A DNA stretch of 12,320 nucleotides from Methylococcus sp. UBA6136 (lineage in GTDB: Bacteria; Pseudomonadota; Gammaproteobacteria; Methylococcales; Methylococcaceae). The translations under genes were made by a program, and so were the position numbers. The notes under the pieces are model-generated. The model was not told the DNA's origin, made no database searches, and worked only from the letters and a program-made list of their open reading frames with translations. This document shows, piece by piece, positions 1 through 7,475 of this stretch. The number at the start of each line of letters is the position of its first letter. Positions within the stretch are counted from its first letter, which is position 1. Where the stretch lies: NCBI GenBank assembly GCA_002423305.1, contig DIVI01000219.1, positions 1 through 12,320 on the forward strand. Direction: 5' to 3'.

Positions 1-32
<32 letters not shown>

Positions 33-43
33 TCAGAAGCGGC

Positions 44-72
44 ATTGTAACAGCATGACCCTCTACCCGCAA
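44..72 (-). promoter_or_regulatory. Promoter of the initiator tRNA gene
   Basis: On the minus strand TTGCGG (bases 67-72) is followed after exactly 17 bases by TACAAT (44-49), a five-of-six match to the sigma70 -10 box. Transcription should begin near base 36-38, leaving a leader of about five bases before the mature tRNA end at base 32, to be removed by RNase P. The stretch after the -10 box starts GCCGC, a GC-rich discriminator of the kind found at stringently controlled stable RNA promoters. The rest of the 98-base gap between pgpA and the tRNA holds no gene and no convincing terminator. Confidence 0.72.
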
Positions 73-130
73 TCAGCAAGATGCAAATTTCTCTTTGGCT
101 TGAGCGGCAAGACGGGCAGCGACGGTTGCC

Positions 131-652
131 TCAACCCGACATCAAAGGCAGAAGCCCGTATAGGCACAGTGCGGCGAAAAGGCCGGCTATTGCATCATCG
201 AGCATGATCCCCAGGCCGCCATGGATGGATCGATCCAACACACGGATGGGCCAGGGCTTCAGGACATCAAAAATCCGGAACAGCACGAAGCCCGCCACCG
301 CCGATGGCCACGAGAACGGGATGGCAATCATGGTGATGAGGTAGCCGACGATCTCGTCCCAGACAATCCCGGAATGATCGCTGAGTTGGATGCGCTCCTC
401 GCAACGCTGGCAAATCCGGATACCGAGCAGAAAAAGCAGCAGCACGACCATGAGATAAGTCCCCAGACTCAACGGGGCCATCAGCAGATAAAGCGGAATG
501 GCGACCAGGGTACCGAAAGTCCCCGGCGCCTTGGGCGCCAGGCCGGCCCCGAATCCGAAACCGAGAAAGCACCAGAGATCGGTGAATACCCATCGAGGAG
601 GAATGCGGACTTGCGGGCCTTTGCCGGCCTTAGCGCTGGGAAAAGTGGTCAT
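131..652 (-). CDS. pgpA: Phosphatidylglycerophosphatase A
   Basis: Inner-membrane enzyme that removes the phosphate from phosphatidylglycerophosphate to give phosphatidylglycerol. The 173-residue product is the usual length and matches E. coli PgpA throughout. Visible landmarks are GLAPKAPGTFGT (residues 37-48), SGIVWDE (94-100), FRIFDVLKPWPIR (125-137) and GGLGIMLDDAIAG (145-157); the acidic pairs D99-E100 and D152-D153 fit a metal-dependent active site. Hydrophobic stretches near 45-78, 103-125 and 150-171 are membrane segments. Its start lies inside the end of thiL (23-base overlap) with no clear Shine-Dalgarno sequence, so translation is probably coupled to thiL. It is the last protein gene of the cluster. 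The thiL-pgpA pairing is common in Gammaproteobacteria. Confidence 0.95.
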   Translation of the reverse strand: MTTFPSAKAGKGPQVRIPPRWVFTDLWCFLGFGFGAGLAPKAPGTFGTLVAIPLYLLMAPLSLGTYLMVVLLLFLLGIRICQRCEERIQLSDHSGIVWDEIVGYLITMIAIPFSWPSAVAGFVLFRIFDVLKPWPIRVLDRSIHGGLGIMLDDAIAGLFAALCLYGLLPLMSG

Positions 653-1595
653 AACCGGAGAGTTTCAGGGCGATGGGTTGGCCGTGACGTTGAATTCGAA
701 GTCCCGGGGTCGTCTCGATCGCACCGACACATTGCCCCGGAAGCTCAAGCCGCTCCAGCAGGGAGTCCACTTTGGCCTGACGATCAGTCGGCACGGTAAA
801 GCAAAGTTCGTAGTCATCGCCAGCTGTCAGAGGCAAGTCGCTGTCTTGATTGTCACGCACAAATTGCCTTACAGATTCGATCAGCGGGATATGCTCGACG
901 TCGAGCGTCGCCCCGACTTGACTGGCTGCCAGCAAGTGTCCGAGGTCAGCCGCCAATCCATCGGAAATATCGATACAGGCGCTGGCCAGGCCACGCAATC
1001 TTTCCCCCAACGCCACGCGGGGCTCGGGGCATTCCAAAGCGTCGATGGCCGCTGCATCGAAATCCGTCGTCAAGCCTTGCAGCATTTTGAGGCCGAGGCC
1101 GGCACCGCCGAGCGGCCCGCTGACATAGATCAGGTCACCCGGCCGCGCGCCCGATCGCCGCAAGGCCTGACCGACAGGGACCAGCCCCATCGCCTGAATG
1201 GTGATGGACAGCGGACCGCGTGTGGTATCGCCGCCGACCAGTGCCACTCCAAAGCGATTCGCCAGGGCGAAAAAACCTCGCGAGAAAGCCGAGAGCCAGG
1301 ATTCTTCCACTTCCGGAAGCGTCACCGCCAGCGTGCACCAGGCGGGTTTGGCACCCATCGCAGCCAGGTCACTGAGATTGACCGCCAGCGCCTTGTGTCC
1401 GAGCCTTGCGGGGTCGACATCGGGAAAAAAGTGGATGCCGGACACCAGGGTATCGACGGTGACCGCCAGTTCCGTCCCCTCAGGGCAATCCAGCAGCGCA
1501 CAGTCGTCGCCGATACCCAACACCGTGCCGCCTGCCCGCTTCGCGGACGGCTCCAGAAAGAAACGCCGGATCAGGTCAAACTCGCCCGCGGGCAT
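630..1595 (-). CDS. thiL: Thiamine-monophosphate kinase
   Basis: Uses ATP to phosphorylate thiamine monophosphate to thiamine diphosphate, the active coenzyme and last step of the pathway, in the cytoplasm. The product has 321 residues (E. coli about 325) and belongs to the AIR synthase/PurM-like family. Motifs seen: GEFDLIRRF at the N terminus (4-12), GIGDDCALL (27-35), VDTLVSGIHF (47-56), VNLSDLAAMGA (72-82), GGDTTRGPLS (121-130), CIDISDGLAADLGH (207-220), GDDYELCF (259-266) and the terminal GYDHF (314-318). The acidic residues in these motifs bind Mg2+ and nucleotide in the family. The start is the only one that gives the full family N terminus; it lies nine bases after the nusB stop, in the same reading frame, and lacks a clear Shine-Dalgarno sequence. 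Confidence 0.97.
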   Translation of the reverse strand: MPAGEFDLIRRFFLEPSAKRAGGTVLGIGDDCALLDCPEGTELAVTVDTLVSGIHFFPDVDPARLGHKALAVNLSDLAAMGAKPAWCTLAVTLPEVEESWLSAFSRGFFALANRFGVALVGGDTTRGPLSITIQAMGLVPVGQALRRSGARPGDLIYVSGPLGGAGLGLKMLQGLTTDFDAAAIDALECPEPRVALGERLRGLASACIDISDGLAADLGHLLAASQVGATLDVEHIPLIESVRQFVRDNQDSDLPLTAGDDYELCFTVPTDRQAKVDSLLERLELPGQCVGAIETTPGLRIQRHGQPIALKLSGYDHFSQR

Positions 1596-1604
1596 GGATC
1601 GAGA

Positions 1605-2039
1605 TCATGGGGCGCCTTTGGCCGCCGACTCCGCCGCGCGGTATTTGCGGGCAATCTTGTCAAGCAGGCCGTTGACGAACTTGTGGCTCTGGGTCGCACC
1701 GAACTCCTTGGCGAGATTGATGCCCTCGTTGACCACGACCCGGTAGGGAATTTCGAGCCGATCCATCAATTCGTAGACACTGATGCGCAGAATGGCTCGC
1801 TCCACGGGATCGATCTGCTCGACGGGACGACTGGTGAATTCGGCCAGTGCCGCATCGATCACATCCAGCTTCCTCGGGACTTGGTGCAGCAAATCCTGAA
1901 AATAGGGCAGTTCACCCTTGCTGAGTCCATGCTCCTCGACGAATTGACGCTCGATTTCCGAGAGGTTGTAACCAGTGAGCTGCCACTGATAAATGGCCTG
2001 CACCGCACTGCGGCGGGCCATGCTTTTGGGGTTGCTCAT
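1605..2039 (-). CDS. nusB: Transcription antitermination factor NusB
   Basis: NusB pairs with NusE (ribosomal protein S10), binds boxA in nascent RNA and supports antitermination of rRNA operons. The product has 144 residues, close to E. coli (139). The all-helical NusB fold is recognised from ARRSAVQAIYQWQL (8-21), PYFQDLL (45-51), PVERAILRISVYEL (78-91), PYRVVVNEGINLAKEFG (98-114) and SHKFVNGLLDKIA (118-130). The ATG overlaps the ribH stop in an ATGA junction, which implies translational coupling. The ribH-nusB neighbourhood is widely conserved in bacteria. Confidence 0.97.
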   Translation of the reverse strand: MSNPKSMARRSAVQAIYQWQLTGYNLSEIERQFVEEHGLSKGELPYFQDLLHQVPRKLDVIDAALAEFTSRPVEQIDPVERAILRISVYELMDRLEIPYRVVVNEGINLAKEFGATQSHKFVNGLLDKIARKYRAAESAAKGAP

Positions 2040-2515
2040 CCGGCGTCGATTTCCCGCAGCAGGTTGATCATTTCAACCGCCGACAAGGCCGCCTCGGCGC
2101 CCTTGTTGCCCGCCTTGGTCCCTGATCGCTCGATCGCCTGCTCGATGGTATCGACAGTCAGGACGCCAAAGGCTACCGGAATCTCATGTTTCAGCGAGAT
2201 CGTGCTGATGCCCTTCACACACTCGCCGGCGACATAATCGAAATGTGGCGTCGAACCACGAATGACCGCACCCAGCGCAACAATGGCGTCATAACGGCCG
2301 GTAGCGGCCGCCTTTTGCACGGCCAACGGCAATTCATAGGCGCCCGGCACCTTGATGATATGGATATCTTCATGGCGAGCCCCATGGCGCACCAAGGCAT
2401 CGACCGCCCCACTGGTCAGTGCGTCAACCACAAAGCTGTTGAAACGCGAGGTGACCAGACAGAAACGGGCGTTGTTTACCAACATCTGCCCTTCGAAGGT
2501 TTTGAGTGAGGTCAT
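2036..2515 (-). CDS. ribH: 6,7-dimethyl-8-ribityllumazine synthase
   Basis: Condenses 3,4-dihydroxybutanone 4-phosphate (made by the ribB domain next door) with the ribitylaminouracil from the RibD branch to give lumazine, the substrate of RibE. The product has 159 residues. Motifs: TSRFNSF (22-28), VPGAYELP (56-63), GAVIRGSTPHFDYV (82-95), PVAFGVLT (113-120) and ERSGTKAGNKG (129-139). F25, H91 and R130 occupy the places of the substrate-stacking Phe, the catalytic His and the phosphate-binding Arg of the family. The core is of the type that assembles into pentamers or 60-mer shells; I cannot tell which here. A partial ribosome binding site, AGAGA, lies about nine bases before the ATG. A 117-base gap separates it from the upstream ribBA-like gene. 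Confidence 0.97.
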   Translation of the reverse strand: MTSLKTFEGQMLVNNARFCLVTSRFNSFVVDALTSGAVDALVRHGARHEDIHIIKVPGAYELPLAVQKAAATGRYDAIVALGAVIRGSTPHFDYVAGECVKGISTISLKHEIPVAFGVLTVDTIEQAIERSGTKAGNKGAEAALSAVEMINLLREIDAG

Positions 2516-2532
2516 AGTGCCGTTCTCTTGCA

Positions 2533-2571
2533 GAAAAACTGAAGGGGGTGGTCCGACTGGCCAGAACCCCC
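2533..2571 (-). promoter_or_regulatory. Hairpin plus T-rich tail in the gap before ribH; possible attenuator or processing site
   Basis: In the sense of the rib operon, GGGGGT (2566-2571) pairs perfectly with ACCCCC (2544-2549) around a 16-base loop that can form a few more pairs. TTCAGTTTTT follows immediately (2534-2543). This resembles a weak intrinsic terminator, but it lies between two genes of one pathway, 28 bases before the ribH ATG. It could cause partial termination, set an mRNA end, or modulate ribH translation. The upstream part of the gap (2572-2632) holds no gene; it has a small CCCA/TGGG hairpin that shares bases with the main stem, plus small CGAA/TTCG and CGCT/AGCG hairpins. 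No FMN riboswitch consensus is visible. Function is inferred only. Confidence 0.4.
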
Positions 2572-2632
2572 AATAAATGGGTAAGACGAAGTGTTTCGCG
2601 CTGTGGAGCGAAGCCGAAGGAAGCGACCCTCG

Positions 2633-3748
2633 CTAGCCTTCACAGACCACGAACTCGACCACCTCGAGACCGTAACCCGACAGGCCCAGGTACTTCTTGG
2701 GGGAAGCGCCCAGCACCCTGAGCTTGCTGATACCCAGATCAGCCAGGATTTGCGCGCCGGTCCCCGTGGTGCGCCAGTCATCCGGGCGAATCGGAGCGGG
2801 GGCCAATTCTACCCCGTGATCTTCCATTTGGTACTGATGGATGCGCTCGACCAGCGATTTGTCATCTTCTTCCTTCCTGATGACCACCAATGCACCTTTC
2901 CCCTCCTCCGCGATGCGCCGCATGGCACTGCGCAGGGACAGGCTGGCGCCTTCCCGCTTGCCACCGAGCAAATCGCTCAGCAAATTGCGACCATGCACCC
3001 GCACCAGAACCGGCTGATCGCCTGACACCTTGCCCATGGTTAACGCCAGATGCAGCCGACGGTCGACCTGATCCTGGTAGGCAATCATGCGAAACTGGCC
3101 GAATTCGGTCGGGAAATCGCATTCACAAATCCGCTCGACGGTTTTCTCGTTCTGGATACGGTACTGGATCAGATCGGTGATGGTCCCGATTTTGAGATCG
3201 TGCTCGGCGGCGAAAGCCTCGAGATCGGCGCGGCGCGCCATGGTGCCGTCTTCGTTGAGAATCTCGACGATCACCGCAGCGGGCTCCGATCCCGCCAGCC
3301 GCGCCAGATCGCAGCCCGCTTCGGTATGTCCGGCCCGGTTGAGCACACCGCCCGGCTGCGCCATGAGCGGGAACACATGACCCGGCTGCACCAGATCATC
3401 CGGCTTGGCCTCCGATGCCACGGCGCACTGGATGGTATGGGCCCGATCCGCCGCTGAAATCCCCGTGGTCACCCCACTGGCGGCCTCGATCGAAACGGTG
3501 AAATTGGTCGAATGCGGCGTCCGGTTTTCGTTCACCATTAGCGGCAAACGCAGCTGCTGACAGCGCTCGCGAGTCAGCGTCAGGCAGATCAGCCCTCGCC
3601 CATAGCGCGCCATAAAATTGATGTCCTCGGGCCGAGTATGACTAGCGGCCATCACCAGATCGCCCTCGTTCTCGCGATCCTCATCATCGAGGATCACTAC
3701 CATTTTGCCGAGCCGAATATCCTCGATGAGTTCTGCGGTGCTGTTCAT
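2633..3748 (-). CDS. 3,4-dihydroxy-2-butanone 4-phosphate synthase fused to a degenerate GTP cyclohydrolase II domain (RibBX type)
   Basis: The N-terminal half (about 1-199) is a complete DHBP synthase, which makes the four-carbon unit of riboflavin from ribulose 5-phosphate. It shows DDEDRENEGD (21-30), RTPHSTNFTVS (76-86), TTGISAADRAHTI (94-106), GHVFPL (123-128) and RAGHTEAGCDL (138-148), with acidic and His metal ligands in place. The C-terminal half (about 205-371) aligns with GTP cyclohydrolase II from PTEFGQFR to SPKKYLGL, but at 252-269 the family's zinc site is gone: the three cysteines are replaced by N255, E266 and A268. The RQEGRGIGL-type motif is also lost, becoming RKEEDDKSL (291-299), and the domain ends early. 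Such RibBX proteins are known in Proteobacteria and lack cyclohydrolase activity. The start overlaps the ribE stop by four bases. Confidence 0.93.
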   Translation of the reverse strand: MNSTAELIEDIRLGKMVVILDDEDRENEGDLVMAASHTRPEDINFMARYGRGLICLTLTRERCQQLRLPLMVNENRTPHSTNFTVSIEAASGVTTGISAADRAHTIQCAVASEAKPDDLVQPGHVFPLMAQPGGVLNRAGHTEAGCDLARLAGSEPAAVIVEILNEDGTMARRADLEAFAAEHDLKIGTITDLIQYRIQNEKTVERICECDFPTEFGQFRMIAYQDQVDRRLHLALTMGKVSGDQPVLVRVHGRNLLSDLLGGKREGASLSLRSAMRRIAEEGKGALVVIRKEEDDKSLVERIHQYQMEDHGVELAPAPIRPDDWRTTGTGAQILADLGISKLRVLGASPKKYLGLSGYGLEVVEFVVCEG

Positions 3749-4401
3749 GAAATAAAGCCGGAATCGTTCAGTAGGTCCATGGTAACACCCGACCTGGGCT
3801 CGGCAGCCCGTTCTCCCAGCAGCAAACGCTCCAGATAGCGCGCCAGCAAATCGACTTCCAGGTTGACGGCGTCACCTACTTCGGTGCTGCCAAGCGTAGT
3901 TTCATTCAGGGTATGCGGGACGATATTCACACCGAATCGTGCGCCATCGACCTCATTCACAGTAAGGCTGATGCCATTGATACAGATCGACCCCTTCTCA
4001 GCCATGTAACGAGCCAGCCCCGCCGGGGCCTCCACGGTAAATCGCCAGGAGCGCCCATCGTCCTGTTTGCCGACCACACGCCCGACGCCATCCACATGCC
4101 CACTGACCAGATGTCCTCCTAACCGGGTGGTGGGCAACAAGGCCAGCTCCAGATTGACGGGGGTTCCCACCACCGCTGCACCCAAGGTCGTGCGCGACAG
4201 CGTTTCACGGGAGACATCGGCGCTGAAATGCTGGGGACCGAGTTCCACGGCGGTCAGACAAACGCCATTGACGGCGATGCTGTCGCCCAGCTTGACGTCG
4301 CCCATGGCCAGGCTGCCGGTGGCGATGACGAGTCGACAATCGCCACCACGGGATTCACTGCGACTCAGGCTGCCTTTGGCTTGAATGATGCCGGTAAACA
4401 T
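3745..4401 (-). CDS. ribE: Riboflavin synthase, alpha subunit
   Basis: Converts two molecules of dimethylribityllumazine to riboflavin plus the pyrimidinedione that RibH re-uses. The product has 218 residues and consists of two tandem lumazine-binding domains, about 1-97 and 98-195. The first has the catalytic N-terminal MFTGII, GDSIAVNGVCLT (39-50) and SRETL (64-68). The second has GGHLVSGHVDG (95-105), KGSICINGISLTVNEV (136-151), PHTLNETTL (162-170) and ARYLERL (187-193). I place the start at the ATG coding for MFTGI, because Phe2 is essential in the family; an in-frame ATG 40 codons upstream would add unrelated residues and run back into ribD. A 37-base gap follows ribD. The Shine-Dalgarno sequence is weak. 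The symbol ribC is used for the same enzyme in some species. Confidence 0.96.
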   Translation of the reverse strand: MFTGIIQAKGSLSRSESRGGDCRLVIATGSLAMGDVKLGDSIAVNGVCLTAVELGPQHFSADVSRETLSRTTLGAAVVGTPVNLELALLPTTRLGGHLVSGHVDGVGRVVGKQDDGRSWRFTVEAPAGLARYMAEKGSICINGISLTVNEVDGARFGVNIVPHTLNETTLGSTEVGDAVNLEVDLLARYLERLLLGERAAEPRSGVTMDLLNDSGFIS

Positions 4402-4438
4402 ATGGCTTCGGTAGGGAAAAAGTATTGTGGAGGTCAGG

Positions 4439-5575
4439 TCAGTCAGTTGATGAGGCCAAGTCATCTGCACCGGACGTGAAGTGCATCCTAATGTCAGGGC
4501 CCACCCGGCGAAGTTCAGCAAGACTCATTTTGTAACGATCCGACATCCGCGAGAGCTCCGGCAAGTGAAAGAGTCCCCGCCCGCCATCGCCAAGAATGAT
4601 CGGCGCCATATAGATGATCCACTCATCCACCAGTCTTTCCCGGAGGAAGGCGCCATTCAGGGTGGGACCGGCTTCAAACAGAATCTCGTTAAAATCCTGC
4701 TGGCCCAGCCAGGCAATGACACTCTGCAAATCTAGGCGACCAACTGGGTCTGCCGGCAATGAAACGACCTCCACGCCGCCTACGGTTTCTCGATGCGAAT
4801 CGGCGGGTTGTGTGGTCAGAATGACGGTCCGACCCGGCAGGCTGGCCATCCGGGCCGTCGAGGGAAATCGCAGCCCGGAATCCAGAATCACCCGGACGGG
4901 TTGCAGCACGGCCCCATCAAGCTCATTCAATCGCGCCGTCAACTCGGGATCGTCGGCCAGTACCGTGTCGATCCCCGTCACAATTGCAGAACTGCGTGCC
5001 CGCCAGCGATGCACATCCCGCCGTGCCTCCTCACCCGTAATCCAGCGACTTTCGCCGGAAGCCATCGCGGTGCGGCCATCCAGACTCATCGCCAGCTTGC
5101 TGCGAATCAGGGGACGCCCGATTCGCATCCGTTGGCAGAAGCCGGGGTTGAGAGCCTCGGCGGCAGAGCCGAGCAAACCGCAATCGGTGACGATGCCAGC
5201 CTGGCGCAGCTGGCGGAGGCCTGAACCGGCCACCCTGGGGTTGGGATCTTCCATCGCCGCCACGACGCGATGCACGCCAGCCTCGATCAGTGCCTGACTG
5301 CAGGGCGGAGTCCTGCCGTGATGGCTGCATGGCTCCAGGCTGACAAAGACGGTCGCCTCGCGTGCGTCCGCGCCGGCGGCCTGCAGTGCGAGAACCTCGG
5401 CATGCGCCTCGCCGGCCTGCTGATGCCAGCCTTCCCCGATGATTCGCCCATCCTTGACGATGACACAGCCGACACGGGGATTGGGGTCAGTGGTGTAGAG
5501 ACCCCGCCGCGCAAGCTCTATCGCGCGGGCCATGAAGCCAGCGTCTTCGGGGGTGAATTCGCAAGTCGGAGTCAT
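4439..5575 (-). CDS. ribD: Bifunctional riboflavin deaminase/reductase RibD
   Basis: Carries out the second and third steps of riboflavin synthesis: deamination of the pyrimidine made by GTP cyclohydrolase II, then NADPH-dependent reduction of its ribose. The product has 378 residues (E. coli about 367). The deaminase domain (about 8-150) has the zinc site H58-A-E60, P82-C83 and C92 within PCSHHGRTPPC. The reductase domain (about 155-370) shows RSKLAMSLDGRTA (158-170), TGIDTVLADDPELTAR (200-215), RVILDSGLR (228-236) and FEAGPTLNGAFL (300-311). It starts 44 bases after nrdR, without a strong Shine-Dalgarno sequence. nrdR-ribD is a conserved pair in Gammaproteobacteria. Confidence 0.97.
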   Translation of the reverse strand: MTPTCEFTPEDAGFMARAIELARRGLYTTDPNPRVGCVIVKDGRIIGEGWHQQAGEAHAEVLALQAAGADAREATVFVSLEPCSHHGRTPPCSQALIEAGVHRVVAAMEDPNPRVAGSGLRQLRQAGIVTDCGLLGSAAEALNPGFCQRMRIGRPLIRSKLAMSLDGRTAMASGESRWITGEEARRDVHRWRARSSAIVTGIDTVLADDPELTARLNELDGAVLQPVRVILDSGLRFPSTARMASLPGRTVILTTQPADSHRETVGGVEVVSLPADPVGRLDLQSVIAWLGQQDFNEILFEAGPTLNGAFLRERLVDEWIIYMAPIILGDGGRGLFHLPELSRMSDRYKMSLAELRRVGPDIRMHFTSGADDLASSTD

Positions 5576-5619
5576 TGAATCCCGGAAAACGGCAGCCGGC
5601 GAAAAATCAGTCCAAAAGA

Positions 5620-6114
5620 TCAGGGCTTGCTCAGGTCTGCCGACGGAGCCGCCGCGGACTTGGGTTCCAGTTCCAGGTGCTCGATCACCTCCCTGAATTC
5701 ATTCACGTCCTGGAAGCTTCGGTAAACCGAGGCAAAACGGATATAGGCCACATGGTCCAGTCTTGCCAGCTCTGCCATGACGCTTTCCCCGATCAGGCGG
5801 GACGGAATTTCACGATCACCGGTAGCCAGCAACTTTTTCTTGATTTGATGGATGGCCGCCTCGATCTGGTCGCTCCCCACCGGACGCTTTTCCAATGCAC
5901 GCAAAATCCCTGCCCGCAACTTGTCCTCACGAAAAGGTTCGCGGTTGCCATTGGTCTTGATGACGCGGGGCATGGTCAGCTCGGCCACCTCAAAGGTGGT
6001 GAAGCGCTCCCGACACTCGCTGCATTCGCGGCGGCGACGGACCTGATCGCCGTCCTGGGACAAGCGCGAATCAATGACGCGGGTGTCCTGCGCACCGCAA
6101 AAGGGACATCTCAT
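5620..6114 (-). CDS. nrdR: Transcriptional repressor NrdR
   Basis: Represses ribonucleotide reductase operons when dATP/ATP binding signals sufficient dNTPs; it recognises NrdR boxes in nrd promoters. The 164-residue product starts with the zinc ribbon MRCPFC (C3, C6) and RRRRECSEC (C31, C34), followed by RFTTFE (37-42). An ATP-cone domain spans about 49-139, with KTNGNREPF (53-61), KLRAGILRALEKRPV (65-79) and FASVYRSFQDVNEF (127-140). The C-terminal tail from 150 is low complexity and rich in Ala, Ser and Pro. It sits 28 bases after glyA, with no obvious Shine-Dalgarno sequence. No nrd target gene is in the window, so it is probably carried here by the conserved gene order. Confidence 0.97.
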   Translation of the reverse strand: MRCPFCGAQDTRVIDSRLSQDGDQVRRRRECSECRERFTTFEVAELTMPRVIKTNGNREPFREDKLRAGILRALEKRPVGSDQIEAAIHQIKKKLLATGDREIPSRLIGESVMAELARLDHVAYIRFASVYRSFQDVNEFREVIEHLELEPKSAAAPSADLSKP

Positions 6115-6142
6115 AATGAGGGCTGTGGGTTAAGCGCCCGGC

Positions 6143-7399
6143 TCAATCAGCGTATACCGGATATTTTCGGCATAGCTGAATGGCGTCATCCCGAACGCGC
6201 CCGATAAGCGCCTCGTTCTCCAGATCGTCAATGACATCGCAGATCCAGTCGGCCAGCGTAACGCAATCGGCCTCGGTAAATCCCCGCGTTGTGACGGCGG
6301 GCGTGCCGATACGGATGCCGCTGGTGACAAAGGGCGATTGCGGGTCATTCGGCACCGCATTCTTGTTGACCGTGATATGAGCCCGGCCCAGCGCAGCATC
6401 GGTGGCCTTGCCGGTGATGCCCCTGGCGATCAGGTCCACCAGCATCAGATGGTTGTCGGTACCCCCGGACACAATACTGAGGTCTCGCGCGATGAATTGG
6501 CGTGCCATAGCCCGGGCATTGGTCACAACCTGCTGCTGGTAGGCCTTGAATTCCGGTTGCATGGCTTCCTTCAGCGCGACGGCCTTGGCGGCGATGACGT
6601 GCATGAGGGGGCCACCCTGAATGCCCGGAAATACCAGGGAGTTGAGCTTTTTTTCGATCTCTTCGTTGGCCTTGGCCAGAATCAGCCCGCCGCGAGGACC
6701 CCGCAGCGTCTTATGGGTGGTCGTGGTGGTGACATCGGCGATCTGAACCGGGCTCGGATAGACGCCCGCCGCGACAAGACCGGCGACATGGGCCATGTCC
6801 ACCAGCAGATACGCGCCGACTTCGTCAGCGATATCGCGGAAGCGCTGCCAGTCGACCACCCGACTGTAGGCGGAAAAACCGGCCACCACCATCTTCGGGC
6901 GGTGCTCCCGGGCTAACGCGGCCACCTGATCGTAGTCAATCAGACCAGTGGTGGTGTCCAAACCGTATTGGACGGCGTGGTAGATCTTGCCGGAAAAATT
7001 GACCTTGGCGCCGTGGGTCAAGTGTCCACCATGGGCCAGGCTCATCCCCAGGATCGTGTCACCCGGATTCAGCAGCGCCATGTAGGCCGCGGCATTGGCC
7101 TGAGAACCCGAATGGGGTTGCACATTGGCAAAATCCGCCCCGAACAGTGACCTGGCACGCTCAATCGCCAAAGCTTCAGCCACATCGACGAACTCACAGC
7201 CGCCGTAGTAGCGCTTTGCGGGATAGCCCTCGGCGTATTTGTTGGTCAGTACCGTGCCCTGCGCTTGCAATACCCGGGGGCTGGCGTAATTTTCAGAGGC
7301 AATCAGCTCAATATGATCTTCCTGTCGTTGTTCTTCATCCCGGATTGCAGACCAGAGCTCATCATCGAAACCGGCGATTTCCATACCTTTGCTGAACAT
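6143..7399 (-). CDS. glyA: Serine hydroxymethyltransferase
   Basis: PLP enzyme that interconverts serine and glycine while charging tetrahydrofolate with a one-carbon unit, the main cellular source for purine, thymidylate and methionine synthesis. The product has 418 residues (E. coli 417) and aligns end to end. Seen: ELIASENYAS (31-40), NKYAEGYPAKRYYGG (53-67), PHSGSQAN (95-102), VDMAHVAGLVAAGVYP (200-215), the PLP-lysine motif TTTTTHKTLRGPRGG (224-238) with K230, and SGIRIGTPA (360-368). The start is supported by AGAAGG eight bases before the ATG, one of the best ribosome binding sites on this strand. It has its own promoter and is probably the first gene of the transcript running through nrdR and the rib genes. 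Confidence 0.98.
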   Translation of the reverse strand: MFSKGMEIAGFDDELWSAIRDEEQRQEDHIELIASENYASPRVLQAQGTVLTNKYAEGYPAKRYYGGCEFVDVAEALAIERARSLFGADFANVQPHSGSQANAAAYMALLNPGDTILGMSLAHGGHLTHGAKVNFSGKIYHAVQYGLDTTTGLIDYDQVAALAREHRPKMVVAGFSAYSRVVDWQRFRDIADEVGAYLLVDMAHVAGLVAAGVYPSPVQIADVTTTTTHKTLRGPRGGLILAKANEEIEKKLNSLVFPGIQGGPLMHVIAAKAVALKEAMQPEFKAYQQQVVTNARAMARQFIARDLSIVSGGTDNHLMLVDLIARGITGKATDAALGRAHITVNKNAVPNDPQSPFVTSGIRIGTPAVTTRGFTEADCVTLADWICDVIDDLENEALIGRVRDDAIQLCRKYPVYAD

Positions 7400-7407
7400 A
7401 GATCGAA

Positions 7408-7413
7408 CCTTCT
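7408..7413 (-). promoter_or_regulatory. Ribosome binding site of glyA
   Basis: AGAAGG on the minus strand, eight bases before the ATG at 7397-7399. It decides between this ATG and an in-frame Met at codon 6, in favour of the first. Confidence 0.75.
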
Positions 7414-7475
7414 GAGTAGATGAATGAAAGCCGAATGGGGCTTGACCTCATGCCGTGCCGCCCGGGGGGCCGAGA

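Noticed and set aside
498..2237. 579-codon open frame on the plus strand
   Set aside because: It lies antisense to thiL, nusB and ribH, which are recognised beyond doubt. Its product is rich in Arg, Gln and His with no domain, as expected from antisense frames in GC-rich DNA.
2516..2632. FMN riboswitch before ribH
   Set aside because: The conserved GGGGCAGGGTGAAATTCCC-type and ACCGGCGGT segments are absent, and the gap is shorter than a typical FMN aptamer with its expression platform.
4402..4521. Upstream extension of ribE by 40 codons
   Set aside because: The extra residues overlap ribD and are unlike any riboflavin synthase. The family begins with MFTGI, whose Phe is catalytically important.
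7400..7475. Glycine riboswitch or MetR/PurR site in the glyA leader
   Set aside because: No glycine-aptamer consensus or clear operator palindrome is present. A TCATTCA stretch is too weak to call.
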